The position numbers were made by a program, and so were the translations under genes. 64,000 nt of DNA from Cymodocea nodosa. Lineage: Eukaryota; Streptophyta; Magnoliopsida; Alismatales; Cymodoceaceae. The stretch covers positions 1,612,001-1,676,000 of the forward strand of contig CM072337.1 of NCBI GenBank assembly GCA_036874045.1, written 5' to 3'. The notes under the pieces were generated by a model. The model saw only the letters and a program-made list of their open reading frames with translations. It was not told the origin of the DNA and made no database searches. Positions 37,601 to 49,000 of the stretch are shown here, in pieces (positions within the stretch are counted from its first letter, which is position 1; each line of letters opens with the position of its first letter).

Positions 37601-40600
37601 GATGATGTTGGAAGATCATCCGTTGGCAGTGTGCTGCTGTTCTGTCTATATTACAGTGGCTGGGAATAGAACATGGCCAATTGTGGGATCTCAATGGTTG
37701 GGAAGGTGAAGGCAGGTGATGGTGTGTTATTTTCTTTTATCTCCAACTAAGTTCTAGATACCATGTTAGAGACTTAGAGGAAATAAGAGAGTTAATCTAT
37801 TGGGCACTGTTAGGGTTACGTGCTTATTGATAGTGATGGTTAATGGTATCATCAATAATGTACATGGATATCCATCAACCCATTTAACACTATGCATGAT
37901 ATTGTGATCTTTAATATAGTCTAATCCTCTAAGTGCTTGGTTCATCAATTTCATTAAAATGGTTGACGAGAAGACTTAATGAATTGTGTAATGTTGTTTG
38001 TACACTATATGTTAATGATAATATAGTGAGAAACACTAACAACTTAGGTATTAAAGAATAAAGACGGCAAAGAATTTCTTATGAAACATTTTTTGACAAA
38101 AGATTTAAGCAGATCTCATTATTTTTCAGAATTGAAATCGTACATCCAAGAAAGAGCATGGTGTTAGAACCTTTGTATTTTGATAATGTAAAAACTTATG
38201 TGAGGAGTTTATGTATTTCACATGTACAGTTGAATAGTCACAGGCTAGACAGAAAATAAGCTAGACTGATGCTGCACAAGTTAGTTAAAAGACATTCTAG
38301 AAAAACTTGTTGAGTTAGATAACTCAATGTGTAAAATCAGAAGGTAAAACTCGTTGAGTTATAGGCTTAAAAGGCAATACAATTCACTGAATTATAGGCT
38401 TAAATGACAGCACAACTCATTGAATTAGTAGATAACATGTGCAACCAACTTAAGAGATCACATGGAAGATCTCATTGAGTTATAGGTTGAATAACTCGTT
38501 GAGTTTGAATTAGCATAACTGAACATATAAATACTAAAGGGACAACTCGTTGAGTTACAAGCTTAAAGTCAATGCAACTCGTTGAGTTAGTATACCTCAA
38601 TGTGTACTTAAAAGGTCAAACAGAACTCACATGCACAATTTGTTAACAAAATCTCACGTGCACAACTCATTGAGTTAACAAATAAAAGACAGAATAACTC
38701 GTTAAGTTAGCAATAATTTAACGATATGGAGAAAGGAAATATGAAGACAGGCATCACGTAAATCTCACATGATAGAACTTATTGAGTTAATGCAATTCAA
38801 TGTATATTTACAAAGACAAGGAAGAACAATTTGTTAAGTTAGTAATAACTTAATGACCTGGAAGAAGTTTGACATAAGACTATTTAAACAAGTTATCAAA
38901 CGGTAACTTATTATTTATAGGACTGTCAAGAATCTACAGCAGATTAATATCGTTTAAAGGTAATATGATCATTAGAATCATAGATATAAATATAACTAGA
39001 TTATTCAACGAGAAAAGTGAGACATAAAATATTATAGATCATCTACCATTACAGAAGAAAATACAATTTAAATTTCATACAACAGAGAATAGATTGAAAG
39101 TTGGAAATACAAAAAGACTTTTAAACTCTCCATATGTTGAAAGTCTAATCCAAGAAGGATTTTTAGTTTATGGTTTCAATTAAAAAGCTACACATTGTGT
39201 TGGTTTCTAGCATTAACCTGAAAGTCTTAAGTATTGGTTTATAGCTTTGACCTGAAAACTTCAAAAGGTTGGTTGTAGAGTTTCGACCTGATAGTTCGTG
39301 CATTGTAACTTGGAGCTTTAGCTTAAAAGTTCGAGTGAATGGTTAGTTCTTGTTTTAACTTGAAAATAAGTGTATGTAAGTATTTGAATACTTAGTGAAA
39401 CTCAAGTAATCATTGGAAGTGGATTAATCGAGTTAGTGAACCACTTAAAAACTCTTTGTGTTCTTATATTTCTTTTCCGCTATGCATGTTTTATTTATTA
39501 GTTTAATACTTGTGCATATTGAACACTCATATAAGTTAGAAATAAATTTAATTAGATATAGATCTCCATTCACCTTCCCTTTGGTGATCCATTCGGTCTT
39601 AACACATGACATTGTCTTGGAAAAAATATGCTCTTGATTTGATGAAGAGATTGATGTATTGGTTTGCTAGCTTAAGTCACTTACAATAGTTGATCCTAAG
39701 GGTGACAAAATAGGTTGGTGAGTCACAATCAAGACCAATTCATTTACAACATGATTCATTTAGGCTCAAGCTCAACTTAAACCCAATGTGTTGATTATTG
39801 AATGCACTGAAAAATCTCTGTTAAAGCCTGACCCTTTCATTAAAATGTCAAATTCGTTTAACATGTTACTCAAATAAATTGGTTAGATAGGTCAATATGC
39901 GACATATTTAACCCATTTATCTAGTTTAATCATTTTTATTAAAATTTATCAAAAAATCAAATTGCTTTTATAAATTTATGCAAAATTTAAACAACTTATG
40001 ATCTTCAGCTACATGTCTTTAATATATTAAAGTAGATTACTCTTGGGATTTTAGAATAGAAAAATAAATAAGTAATTAACTTAATGGTATAAATAGTTTT
40101 TCTTTGGATATGATTGAATGTCTTCTTCCCTTACTTTAACAAATAATTATCATCAAATTAGATATATATTGTAGAGACCTTTGTCATGGAATCATTATTT
40201 ATCTTCATGTAACAAGTTGAGCATAATTGATTTGTATGCTCCCACTTACGACAGTGCTAAACATGTTAATAGATATCATGTACTTAGGGATATTATTTCT
40301 CTCTATGTACAAGTAACCCAATGCCTATCAATGGATTAACTCTCTTTTACTCTTACAAGTTTTGTCAAAATATTTCATTTTATTAGAGAGAGTTTTTATT
40401 ATTGTTATTTGTTATAAGAAGTTGTGAAATTATTTTTAAAACAAATTTTTCAGCTTTTAATACCCTATTGGTTTTTCTTTAATTTTTGACCATGTTCTAA
40501 ATAGTGTAGGCTTTGATAGATTCCACATCTTCTGAAGCTTCTCTTGATGAAGAATCTGGTGTAAGAATGGTGGCTTTATTTGATCATGAGGAGGTGGGTT

Positions 40601-42427
40601 CCAATTCTGCTCAAGGAGCTGGTTCTCCTGTCATGATGGATGCTTTAGCAAGAGTAACAGAATCATTTACCTCTTCAGGTTCTAAGGTACAATAAATTTT
40701 TTTATACTTTGGCCATACTATATAATTGATGAAATTGGCATCTTAGTATTTCTAAAAAACTATAATTTGTTTTTAGTGTAACTGGGCATACATAAAAACT
40801 CATAAAGAGTTCTATATTTTGTTTATTTTTGGCATTTGAATTCCTTGTTATTCCGTTAGTTTCTCACTTATTTTGTTATTTTGTTTCCACTTGCTTTGCC
40901 ATTTTACTTTACATCTATTTTGCTTCAAGTTTGCCCATTCTTTATGAGGTGAGAATATCACTCATTCAATTATGGATACTTCAGGTTTTAATGTCAAACT
41001 TCTAACATAAACCTGTTTCAGATGCTTCAAAAGGCTATTCAGAAGAGTTTCATGGTGTCTGCAGACATGGCACATGCATTACATCCCAATTACACGGTAA
41101 TGTTCCCATTTTTTGCGCAAGCATGGTTCCCTTGTTTTGGAAGTGAAAAATCCAACATTCTGAGCAGGGTCTGTTTGGATAAAAAAACAGAATCCATGGA
41201 TTATGGGTCTGGCATTATGTCAGAATAATACAATAAGCCAACCATAGTTGGCCTGTTTTACATTCTTACTTTTTGCTTTTCATGTCTACATGACATCTTA
41301 TTAGTGGGCATATACTATTCATCTGATATTTTATAAGCTAAAAGTATAAGATCTCAAGGTTTCCAAACAAACCTATGGTTTACTTGCATTTTTTAAATTC
41401 GCTATAATATTGCTTTCTACCCAGAGTGTCGCTATTGTAAACTTTAATTGCAATGCTTTTGCCTTGCATAAATGTCAACTCTGAAAATAAGCAATGCTAT
41501 TTACCCTATTAGCACAATGCAATGCTTGACTGAAAATCACATTATTGCTATTTAGAGATGACAGTTCCCATAAGTCCTTACATCTTACTCTGATATTGGT
41601 CATTTTATTGATACTTCAAACTTTGCAGGAAAATGCCAGGATCTCACATCTCTAATTAAATTTCAGGATAAACATGAGGAATATCATCAACCTAAATTGC
41701 ACGGTGGACTTGTCATCAAGCACAATGCCAACCAACGCTATGCTACCAATGCTGTTACTTCACTGGTATTCCGGGAGATTGCAAAGAAGCACAACCTGCC
41801 CACACAGGTAATGTAATATTTTACTTTATTATAGCTTTGGGTGTACTATGTTTGCAGAGATTGTAAAATACTATTCTTGTATTTATTTTCATTGGCGCTG
41901 TGGTCATTCTATCCTAGATGATTTTCGTTTGGCCTGTGTTATCCGAGCCTTTTTGGTCATTGTAAATTCTGTCACCCTTCTAATGCCCACCCACAAATTA
42001 TAATTTTATCATGTTCATATTCTTTTGCCATCAATTAGCAAATGCCATCAATTAGCAAATATAGTGGATAGGATACTAGGTTGGCTAGGTACTAGAATAA
42101 TTGCTGCTATCAATGTTTCGTCATTTGCTTTAAATTTCATTTTATCTTGTATAACGTTACGATCTTCTTCCTCGGCTTCATTACCGCATAATTTTTTTGC
42201 AGGATTTTGTGGTCCGCAATGACATGCCATGTGGCTCTACAATTGGCCCCATACTTGCATCTGGCGTCGGTATCCGTACCGTAGATGTGGGCGCTCCTCA
42301 ATTGTCAATGCACAGTATTAGAGAGATGTGTGCAGTGGACGACGTAGAACATTCCTACGAGCATTTCAAGGCTTATTTCGAAGAGTTCACTCAGCTTGAT
42401 GCAAGGGTCCACGTTGATGACTGCTGA
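28653..42427 (+). CDS. DAP: Aspartyl aminopeptidase (M18 metallopeptidase)
   Basis: Removes N-terminal Asp/Glu from peptides; M18 family, two zinc ions, normally a large cytosolic homo-oligomer. Eleven exons: 28653-28734, 28821-28956, 29042-29120, 29471-29673, 29799-29868, 34470-34559, 34702-34857, 40510-40686, 41022-41096, 41667-41807, 42203-42427. They give 477 residues with all phases consistent. Metal and catalytic motifs are present: AHTDSP (His86), ALID (Asp276), FDHEEVGS (Glu299/Glu300), [12 protein letters not shown] (Asp346) and SMHSIREMC (His440). [13 protein letters not shown] and the C-terminal [11 protein letters not shown] are typical. The donors after exons 2 (GTTCGG) and 3 (GTCGCA) are weak but needed for the frame. 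Introns 5 (4.6 kb) and 7 (5.65 kb) are swollen by transposons. No start upstream of 28653 fits better. It appears functional. Confidence 0.96.
30091..30220. repeat. 56-bp tandem repeat, about 2.3 copies
   Basis: Units starting CTCTTAAAAGYTAAAAGG recur at 30091, 30147 and 30203, a 56-bp period. The third copy is partial. It lies in aminopeptidase intron 5. Confidence 0.85.
30419..31090 (-). mobile_element. RTE-clade LINE endonuclease fragment
   Basis: Minus-strand translation gives pieces of the RTE-type endonuclease in order: [10 protein letters not shown] (about 30980-30950), [30 protein letters not shown] (from LFIGGDLNGH; the catalytic GD is lost), and [17 protein letters not shown] (about 30600-30548, from CKVIPGECVVPQHK). 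It is dead and lies antisense in aminopeptidase intron 5. Confidence 0.85.
31091..33220. other. Aminopeptidase intron 5, unassigned part
   Basis: Contains a strongly pyrimidine-rich block (31620-31960) with a (TC)n run near 31932-31948, and a slightly GC-richer patch at 32500-32810 with a GGTGGTGATGGTGG stretch. Neither shows coding homology. The rest is unremarkable intron sequence. Confidence 0.45.
33225..33722. mobile_element. Candidate PIF/Harbinger-type MITE
   Basis: The left end reads GGGTCCATTTGTGCATGCAT. The right end, on the other strand, reads GGATTTATGCACAATGGAAA. Between them is about 500 bp of A/T-rich sequence with no coding. TAA and TTA trinucleotides border the ends, as expected for TWA target duplications, but the terminal repeats are imperfect. 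The ends resemble those of the larger Harbinger element at 45961-50268. Lies in aminopeptidase intron 5. Confidence 0.5.
34920..38160. other. Aminopeptidase intron 7, first part
   Basis: Several blocks of repeat-like DNA. From 36180 to 37380, the phrases TGGTTGAACCAGTT, GTCCAACTGGTTC and GAAAACATTGG occur repeatedly on both strands, suggesting fragments of an inverted-repeat DNA transposon. The blocks 35600-35960 and 37375-37760 are less AT-rich and may be retrotransposon remnants. I could not identify any of them. No exon-like segment belongs to the peptidase here. Confidence 0.4.
38162..39604 (+). mobile_element. Solo LTR, Ty1/copia (SIRE/Maximus-like) type
   Basis: Starts TGTTAGAACC and ends TCTTAACA, the paired LTR ends. 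It is bordered by CATGG on the left and CATGA on the right, a 5-bp target duplication with one change. No internal retroviral domains are attached, so it is a solo LTR of 1443 bp left by recombination. Within 38290-38870, about a dozen variants of the near-palindrome AACTCGTTGAGTTA occur. The lineage name is an inference from LTR size and the TGTTAGAACC..TTTGATAATG start. Confidence 0.75.
39605..40509. other. Aminopeptidase intron 7, last part
   Basis: AT-rich intron sequence up to the exon 8 acceptor GTGTAG. Nothing recognised. Confidence 0.5.
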
Positions 42428-44610
42428 CTCCTGTAAGCCTTCCATTTCTATCGTCAGATTTTTAATATACAACTACAATCCACCGCCTGTAGTCTTTATT
42501 ACAGCTTGTTACATCTCGCTACATCAGCTTCATTTGATCTACTTGTTTAAAAGATGTTAAATCCTACTCCTACAGCCAAGTCACCCAGAAAAATTCGGTT
42601 CCATTTTGTATAATTCTGTGTACGTTGGTTCGTTTCTTCAAAGATTTGTGAATTTCTCATTTGTCAGGAGATTACCGATGATTTCTTATCTTGGTTTTCT
42701 ACATCGTCTGCTGCTGCTGCAACAATATCTTGTATCCAAGAGAAAAAGTGCAGAGAGGTCTCATACCATATTGCATCAAAGACTTGATTCGCTGACACAG
42801 CGAACCTCAGAAGTTGATAATTTCTAACCTATATTATTAATTGATAATTTGATTCCCTTACAAATATCCCTATTCCTCTCATTCAACAAACCCTTCTGAA
42901 AAATGCAATTTGTTTCCCTCCTCTAGTAAAACCTTCGTTCCTCGCTCACTCTTCAGGAAATCCCTCATACATCTCTCTCGCTCTCTCTCTCTCTCTTGAA
43001 GAAAGCCATAATGTCCACACCTTGCAAGAAATCTGCTCTGCAAGCCCTCAGCTACTGCTTCCTTGTTTGGCTACTTTTTTCCCTCGTGCTTTTCTCTTAA
43101 CATAGCTAAAATATCCACACCTATTTTCTTGACATCAAAAGAAAATTTAATTTTCAATCTATGATATCGGTTAAAATCTCAACAAATTCACAATTCTTGG
43201 TGTTTGTACAACTTACCCGATCATTGGAGCACTTGTAAAATTTCCAATTATTGGATCCTTTCTTGCAAGATATAAATTGAATGCAAGTTCTTCCATAGCA
43301 ACGTTTTAACAATTTTTTGAGGAGTCCTTATGGCATTAGAGATTGACTCTTTTGAGGGGTTTATGCTACCATGATATGAAATGACATTACATGGTAGGAG
43401 ATGCACAAATTTTTCCTTGTTTTTAGCCAATTCTTGTGTTTGTGCAACACATAAATCACTAGAATCTTTCCCCTCCCATCTCTTCCATGTAAAAAGGTAA
43501 GTTTTTTCTTTTCCCTCCCCCTTTTGAAATGATTGGAATTGAGGTTTTTGCTCAACTTTGCTTGTGTCTGCTCACCCACCGTTTGCTCTCCCAACCATGA
43601 CTTGACAAAAGCCCTCTCTCATTGATTTCTCTCATCACCATCGACTATTTGAGAAAAGCGACTTGCATCATTTGAAGCTTGTCGCCTGCTTGCCTATCGT
43701 TTGCTCTTCTAATTGCAATTTGACAAAAGCCCCTTCTTGCTTGTCTACCATTTGCTCATTGTTTAAAGTCCATCATTTGTGTCATTTGAAGTCCATCATC
43801 TAGAATGTTCAGGAAAAGTCCCAAGTATGATTCTCGTCATTTTTTTTCTTTTCATTCTATTAGGACTAAATTATCATTATATTAAAAGCTTAAGTTAATA
43901 GCAAAGATGTTACCAATCCTTTTAAATAAGTCTTAGAATCTCTCAAAAGTCTAATTTGTGGGAAAAACTATAAGGATCAACCACCTTCTTCCATAGGTCC
44001 TTAAGCCTTCTCCCTTTTCCCATCGAGTCCATAAGGTCCCTCTACTCATCTTCTTGTAGGTTCTTAAAGTGTTCACTTATCGTCCACCTATGAGTCATTC
44101 AGGTCCCTCCACTTGTCTCCTCGCAAGTCCTTAAAGTGTTCACGTATCACTCGCCTATGAGTCATTTAGGTCTTTCAACTCATCTTCTGTCGAATCTCTT
44201 AGTAGTTTCCTTAACACATTTTGTACTTGTTCTTATTTCGTTTAAGGTAGGTCGATGACCCATGTTTAACTTACATTTTTGTTATTCAATCATGATGTCG
44301 TGTTGTGGTGTGGCAGTTTGATTTTGATTTTTGTTAGCATTGGAAAATTGGTAATCTAAAGGGTTTGTGAATTTCAACTTGCTTGTCCTCACTAGAGGTT
44401 GCCCTCATTGCTTTTGCACACCAACCCAACTTTCATGTTGTCTGAAAGCTTCCTCATCGATAATCCCTTGCTAACTTTTGACTCACCTGACTTTTGTGTC
44501 TTTCTCACTAGAGAGGTCTTATCTTCCTTGTTGCACTTGCTAATAATCTCTCATCATCCTTTTGAGTGTCGTTCTCTCACTAGTGTCACCCTTAACATTG
44601 CCCTCAATCA
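42428..44610. other. Aminopeptidase 3' flank and intergenic DNA
   Basis: The first few hundred bases probably hold the 3' UTR. A CT microsatellite occurs near 42975-43000. At about 44035-44190 a 67-bp unit containing CTTAAAGTGTTCAC and CCTATGAGTCATT is repeated twice in tandem with about 85 percent identity by eye. The pyrimidine-rich 43600-44300 looks like retrotransposon-derived sequence but shows no domain. Confidence 0.45.
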
Positions 44611-45960
44611 TGATAGAACCCTTATGTTTTGATAATGCAAACATTTATGTGAGAAGTTTGTGTATTTCATAAGTTGGAGGATGAACAGATACAGATGAAA
44701 GAATCAAAGCAAATTGTAGTCAAATAGACCAAACGATTGCTGCACAAAAAGTTCAGAAGATATCAAGTTCATTCAAAGCTGAAAGATAAAGTTAGGAAGT
44801 TCGATCAGTTCTCAGCTTAAGTATCTGGAAGAAGTAAACTTTCGAAAGGTTAACAAGCTAAGTATCTGAAAGGTAGTTTAAAGCAGTAGGGATTCTTTTA
44901 GAGAGTTAGAAGGCTAACTATTCGAAATTAGAAGTCTTTCAGAAAGTTAGTAGGATAGTTGTTCGAATGATTGGAAAGTTATGAAGTTAACTATCCAAAA
45001 ATATTCTGAAATCAGAAAGTTAGGAATGCTAACTATCTAAACACTTAAGTTATTCAAATACACACATGTAGAAATCTAGTCGGAAGCTTGAAAAGATTTT
45101 TGGAAAGTTAGAAAAGCTAACTATTCGAAACAGGAAGTTCATCGGAATGTTAGAAAAATAACTGTTTGAATTTTTGGAGAGTTAAAGAGCTATCCAAAAA
45201 TACAAGAGAATTAGAAAGTTAACTGGAATAACTATTCGAATAGTTAAGTCATTTAAATACGCAAGTGGTAAAAGTCAGAAATGTTAAAAAATAATTGTTC
45301 GAGTTTTTCGATAAGTTACAATAGGTAACTATCTAAAAATAAGACAGAATCAAAGAGTTAGAAAAATTAACTATCTGAACTTAAGTTGCATGTGTAGAAA
45401 TCAGAAATCAACAATTGGAAGTTTAAAGGGAAAATCGGAAGGTTAAGATAACTAACTATTTGAAAGTCAAGACATTTTGGAAAGCTAACACTTATAACCA
45501 TCTAAACTTAAAGACACACGTGAGGAATTTAAATACTCATGTGACAGGTAGTCGAAAGTTTTAAAAAGAGGTTTCGGAAGGTTTAGAACGTAATTATCTA
45601 AAAGAATAGACTTTTCGATGAGTTACATTTGTTAAAGCATCCAAGCTTAAGGAACTTCACGTACATAACTTAAGTATTCACGTGACAGATATAAAGAGAG
45701 ATCTCTATCCATCGGAAAGTTATGGATCAGTCATTTGGATTTTCGGAAGGTTACAACAGCTAACTATCCGAAAATCAAAAGGAATCAGAATGTTACATAA
45801 AGGACAATATATAGAACGGTAATTTACCATATTTAGACCTGAAAATTCAGTAAGTATAACATAATTAATTCGTTAAAGAGAAAATATGATCGTTGGACTT
45901 ACAAATAGAAATACAAATAGATCATTTAATATCAATAGAGCTAATAAGAGAGAGATTACA
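44611..45960 (+). mobile_element. Truncated LTR, same superfamily as 38162-39604
   Basis: Begins TGATAGAACCC, followed by TTATGTTTTGATAATGCAAA, closely like the start of the solo LTR at 38162. It is filled with alternating AGTTAG and CTAACTATTCGAAA motifs, a different inverted word array in the same position. It breaks off at 45960 where the Harbinger element begins. The missing 3' part was not found beyond that element. Confidence 0.65.
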
Positions 45961-46439
45961 GGTTTGTTTATGCACATTTCCCATCGAGAAATGAAACAAC
46001 GGGAGATCCAAGAAATAGTGTGAAATGGAAAGAAGAAGAAATGACATGAAATAAAATGATGTTTGTGCACACCAAGAAATGATAGGAAATGATAGAAAAG
46101 TTTGAGCTATTTATGCATACCAGGAAATGATAGGAAATGACAAGAAATTTTTTTAAATGGTTTAAATTTACCTTTATAAATCATTTAAAATATATATTAT
46201 GAATATTTCTAAATTTTTAATGTATTAACTTCAAATAACTATACAAAATAACTTTTTCATCAAAAGTAAAATTCATTAAAACTACATTGAATATATTTTT
46301 TTACATATTATCTCTCTCCTACATGGAATACATAATTCTTTCATGCATTACATTAGTTACTACTTTCCTTTGTTCCATGTTCAAATTAACAGAACAATGT
46401 ATATTATCTTCTTCAACATTGTTAACAAATTCTTCATTT

Positions 46440-47510
46440 AATACAACATTTTCTTTACGCAATTCATCTGCTAGATTTTGTAATAAGTCTTCTCGATCTG
46501 CTCTTCTAATGAAATTATGGATAAGATAACATGCTAAAACAATTTTAACTTATGTTTCAAATGGATATGGCATGTAACCTCGTAAAATTGCAAACTGATG
46601 CTTGATTACTCCAAATGTACGTTCTATAGCATTTCTCAATTGAGAATGTCTATAATTGAAATTCTTTACCACGTTACTTGGAACTCGATTTTGATCATAT
46701 TTTGATAAATGATATCGTACACCTCGAAATGGAGAAATAAATTTCGGATGATTTGGGAATTTTGCATCTACTAAATAATACTTACCTGCACAATATACAT
46801 AACATTTAGTACTTTCTATTATTTACATTTATATAAACAAATAATCTGAATGACAATAGTGTTGTCATACCAGGTGGTACTTCAAGCCCATACGATCGAA
46901 AAGTCGCATCTTGTAAAATCCTTGCATCTATAGTTGATCCTTCCCAACTAGCAAGTACATACGTGATTTCCATATCAAAATTACAAGTTATCAATACATT
47001 TTGTGTTAATTCTCCTTTCCTATTACTGTATTTAGTAGTTTCTTGTTCATAAATTGTGGCATTTACATGTATACCATCGATAACGCCAATGCAATCTTAT
47101 ATTGAGAACATGTAAAAAATGTATTGTTAAACATCTATGCAAAATACATTCAATAAAATAGAAGAATATAATAATATAATTCACATTTTACCTTAAAATA
47201 TGAGTAGACATTTGAATCATTAAGAATTCAGTTTAACGTTGATGATGGAGGTTTTGCTATAAGTATATCATGTAATCTGATTATAACATTGACAACCTCA
47301 TTGAAATATGTGCTAATCGTCCAAGCAGATCTCCGAAAGTACTTAGTAGTTACTCCATATCGTTGGTTTTGACCAACTGTAATAAGAAAAATTGCTAATT
47401 TCTCTTCTACACTTATACCTTGGTTATCTTGTATAACTATTTCTCTTTTAAGCAATTCACAAAATTCCATAAAAATAGTTTGACTCATGCGATATATTTT
47501 TCGATAGTTA
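46440..47510 (-). pseudogene. Harbinger transposase
   Basis: The N-terminal part (47488-47228) reads MSQTIFMEFCELLKREIV, then SVEEKLAIFLITVGQNQRYG and FRRSAWTISTYFNEV, a helix-turn-helix typical of PIF transposases. The DDE core follows: GVIDGIHV (first Asp, about 47080), CNFDMEITYVLASWEGS then DARILQDA (second Asp, about 46980-46900), YLVDAKFPNHP (about 46790-46760), and ERTFGVIKHQFAILRGYMPY with the catalytic Glu (about 46640-46580). Pieces are separated by stops that could be introns (about 47225-47100 and 46860-46790). There is a TAA stop near 46550, just before VKIVLACYLIHNFI. Probably inactive, but only recently. Confidence 0.85.
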
Positions 47511-48149
47511 TATGATTGGTGAGGTATTGATGAATCTAATAATGTACTAGTATATCATTCTCCCTCCCTACTATATATTCGTTCAGTAGAATTCCTTCTA
47601 ATGTGCGTAATATTATGTGCAACTCCTTCACACGCTTTAGTAATTATATTGCATATTTACCTTCGTCTTTGCCTTTATAATCGTCATTGAGAACTTTCAT
47701 CGTAGTTGTCCATGTAGAGGAAAACTATATGTAAAAAAACAAATATGTCAAATATATCAAAATTTAACCAAAGGGAAGTACCTAAGAATAAAATTAGAGT
47801 GCACATTTGATAATAGTATTGTCAATAAAGCAAAGAAGGTAAATAATAATTGTAATGTTTGAATATGACAATAAAATGTTCTTTTAATAACAACATAATT
47901 CACAAACATCATAATAACAACAACAAAGTACAACTACAAATTATTATAACATCACAATAAAATATTTTTTCAATAACAACATAACTCGCAAATATCATAA
48001 TAACAATAACAAAGTTCAACTACAAATTATTACAAATCACAATAAAAAGGGAGATAACTATATCCACCCTTAACATCAAAATAAATTGTTTGAATAGAGG
48101 TGCATATGACAAATAGTAGTTCACATTCTCTCAATATGATGTTTTATCT

Positions 48150-49000
48150 ATGTAACTCGTACAACATTAGAAGATAACCCTAAAAAAATAGCTCTTTTTA
48201 CAGACTGTTCTAGCAAATCTAAGCATAATATTTTCTCTGCTTCTATAAGACCCTTAAGATCCCATATTTGGAGAATAACTTCATCAATTTCTCTCTTAAG
48301 TTCTGATTTCTACCACTTGTCATCATTTTCTGCAATCTTCGCCATATTTTTACTCAGTTCATTCATTGATATAGCAATTGAATGAGATGATTCAACATGT
48401 GGTCGGACTCTTTTCCTTGACTTTCTATTGACATTTTCACCTATATAAGGGCTTGGTGAATGTTAATCCTCTCTACTATTAGGAAGTATCAGAGGAACTT
48501 GAGTGTTGAATACAGGGAAGGTGTCCATAGATTCTTGGGGTTTCACATGTTATGACGTTGTGAAATCTTGAGGAACATGACTATTCACTCAAGTTGCCAT
48601 ATTTTCATCAAATATTGTATACAGATCATCATATATTGTACATGACTTTCTCCAACATACTTTACATTCTAGATGTTGCTATAAGAAATAAATGAAGAAA
48701 TTACTTAATATATGAAAGTTCAAAGAAATACATGAATACCGTCAAATAAAATAGCATACCTGCACAAATTCGTCTCAAATTTCTTTGGGAATGTTAGTAT
48801 GTCTATGGATGCAGTCCTACCTCCATCCACTTTGTTTAGAAATTTTTGTATAATTTTTATACATTGTCCTCCATGTTTTCATTCTAATTTCTACATGTTT
48901 TTTCTCAACATTGACATTAGTTTTATCATTGTATTCAGCAATCACTTTTTGTCATGTCTCAGCTCTGATCTTTCCATCATGTGCTTTAGCATTTCTCTCC
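48150..49000 (-). pseudogene. Harbinger ORF1, Myb/SANT-like protein
   Basis: Minus-strand fragments: MKTWRTMYKNYTKISKQSGW (about 48880-48820), like the NRVKTWKKHY..L..SGFGW block of plant Myb/SANT-like domains; then a basic KSRKRVRPHVE and a helical SIAISMNELSKNMAKIAEND (about 48420-48330), as in the C-terminal region of these proteins. Harbinger ORF1 proteins help transposase reach the nucleus and bind DNA. Frames are interrupted. Confidence 0.6.

Noticed and set aside
37766..37954. A 62-codon minus-strand frame as a coding exon
   Set aside because: It is in an intron, lacks family resemblance, and lies in a repeat-like stretch.
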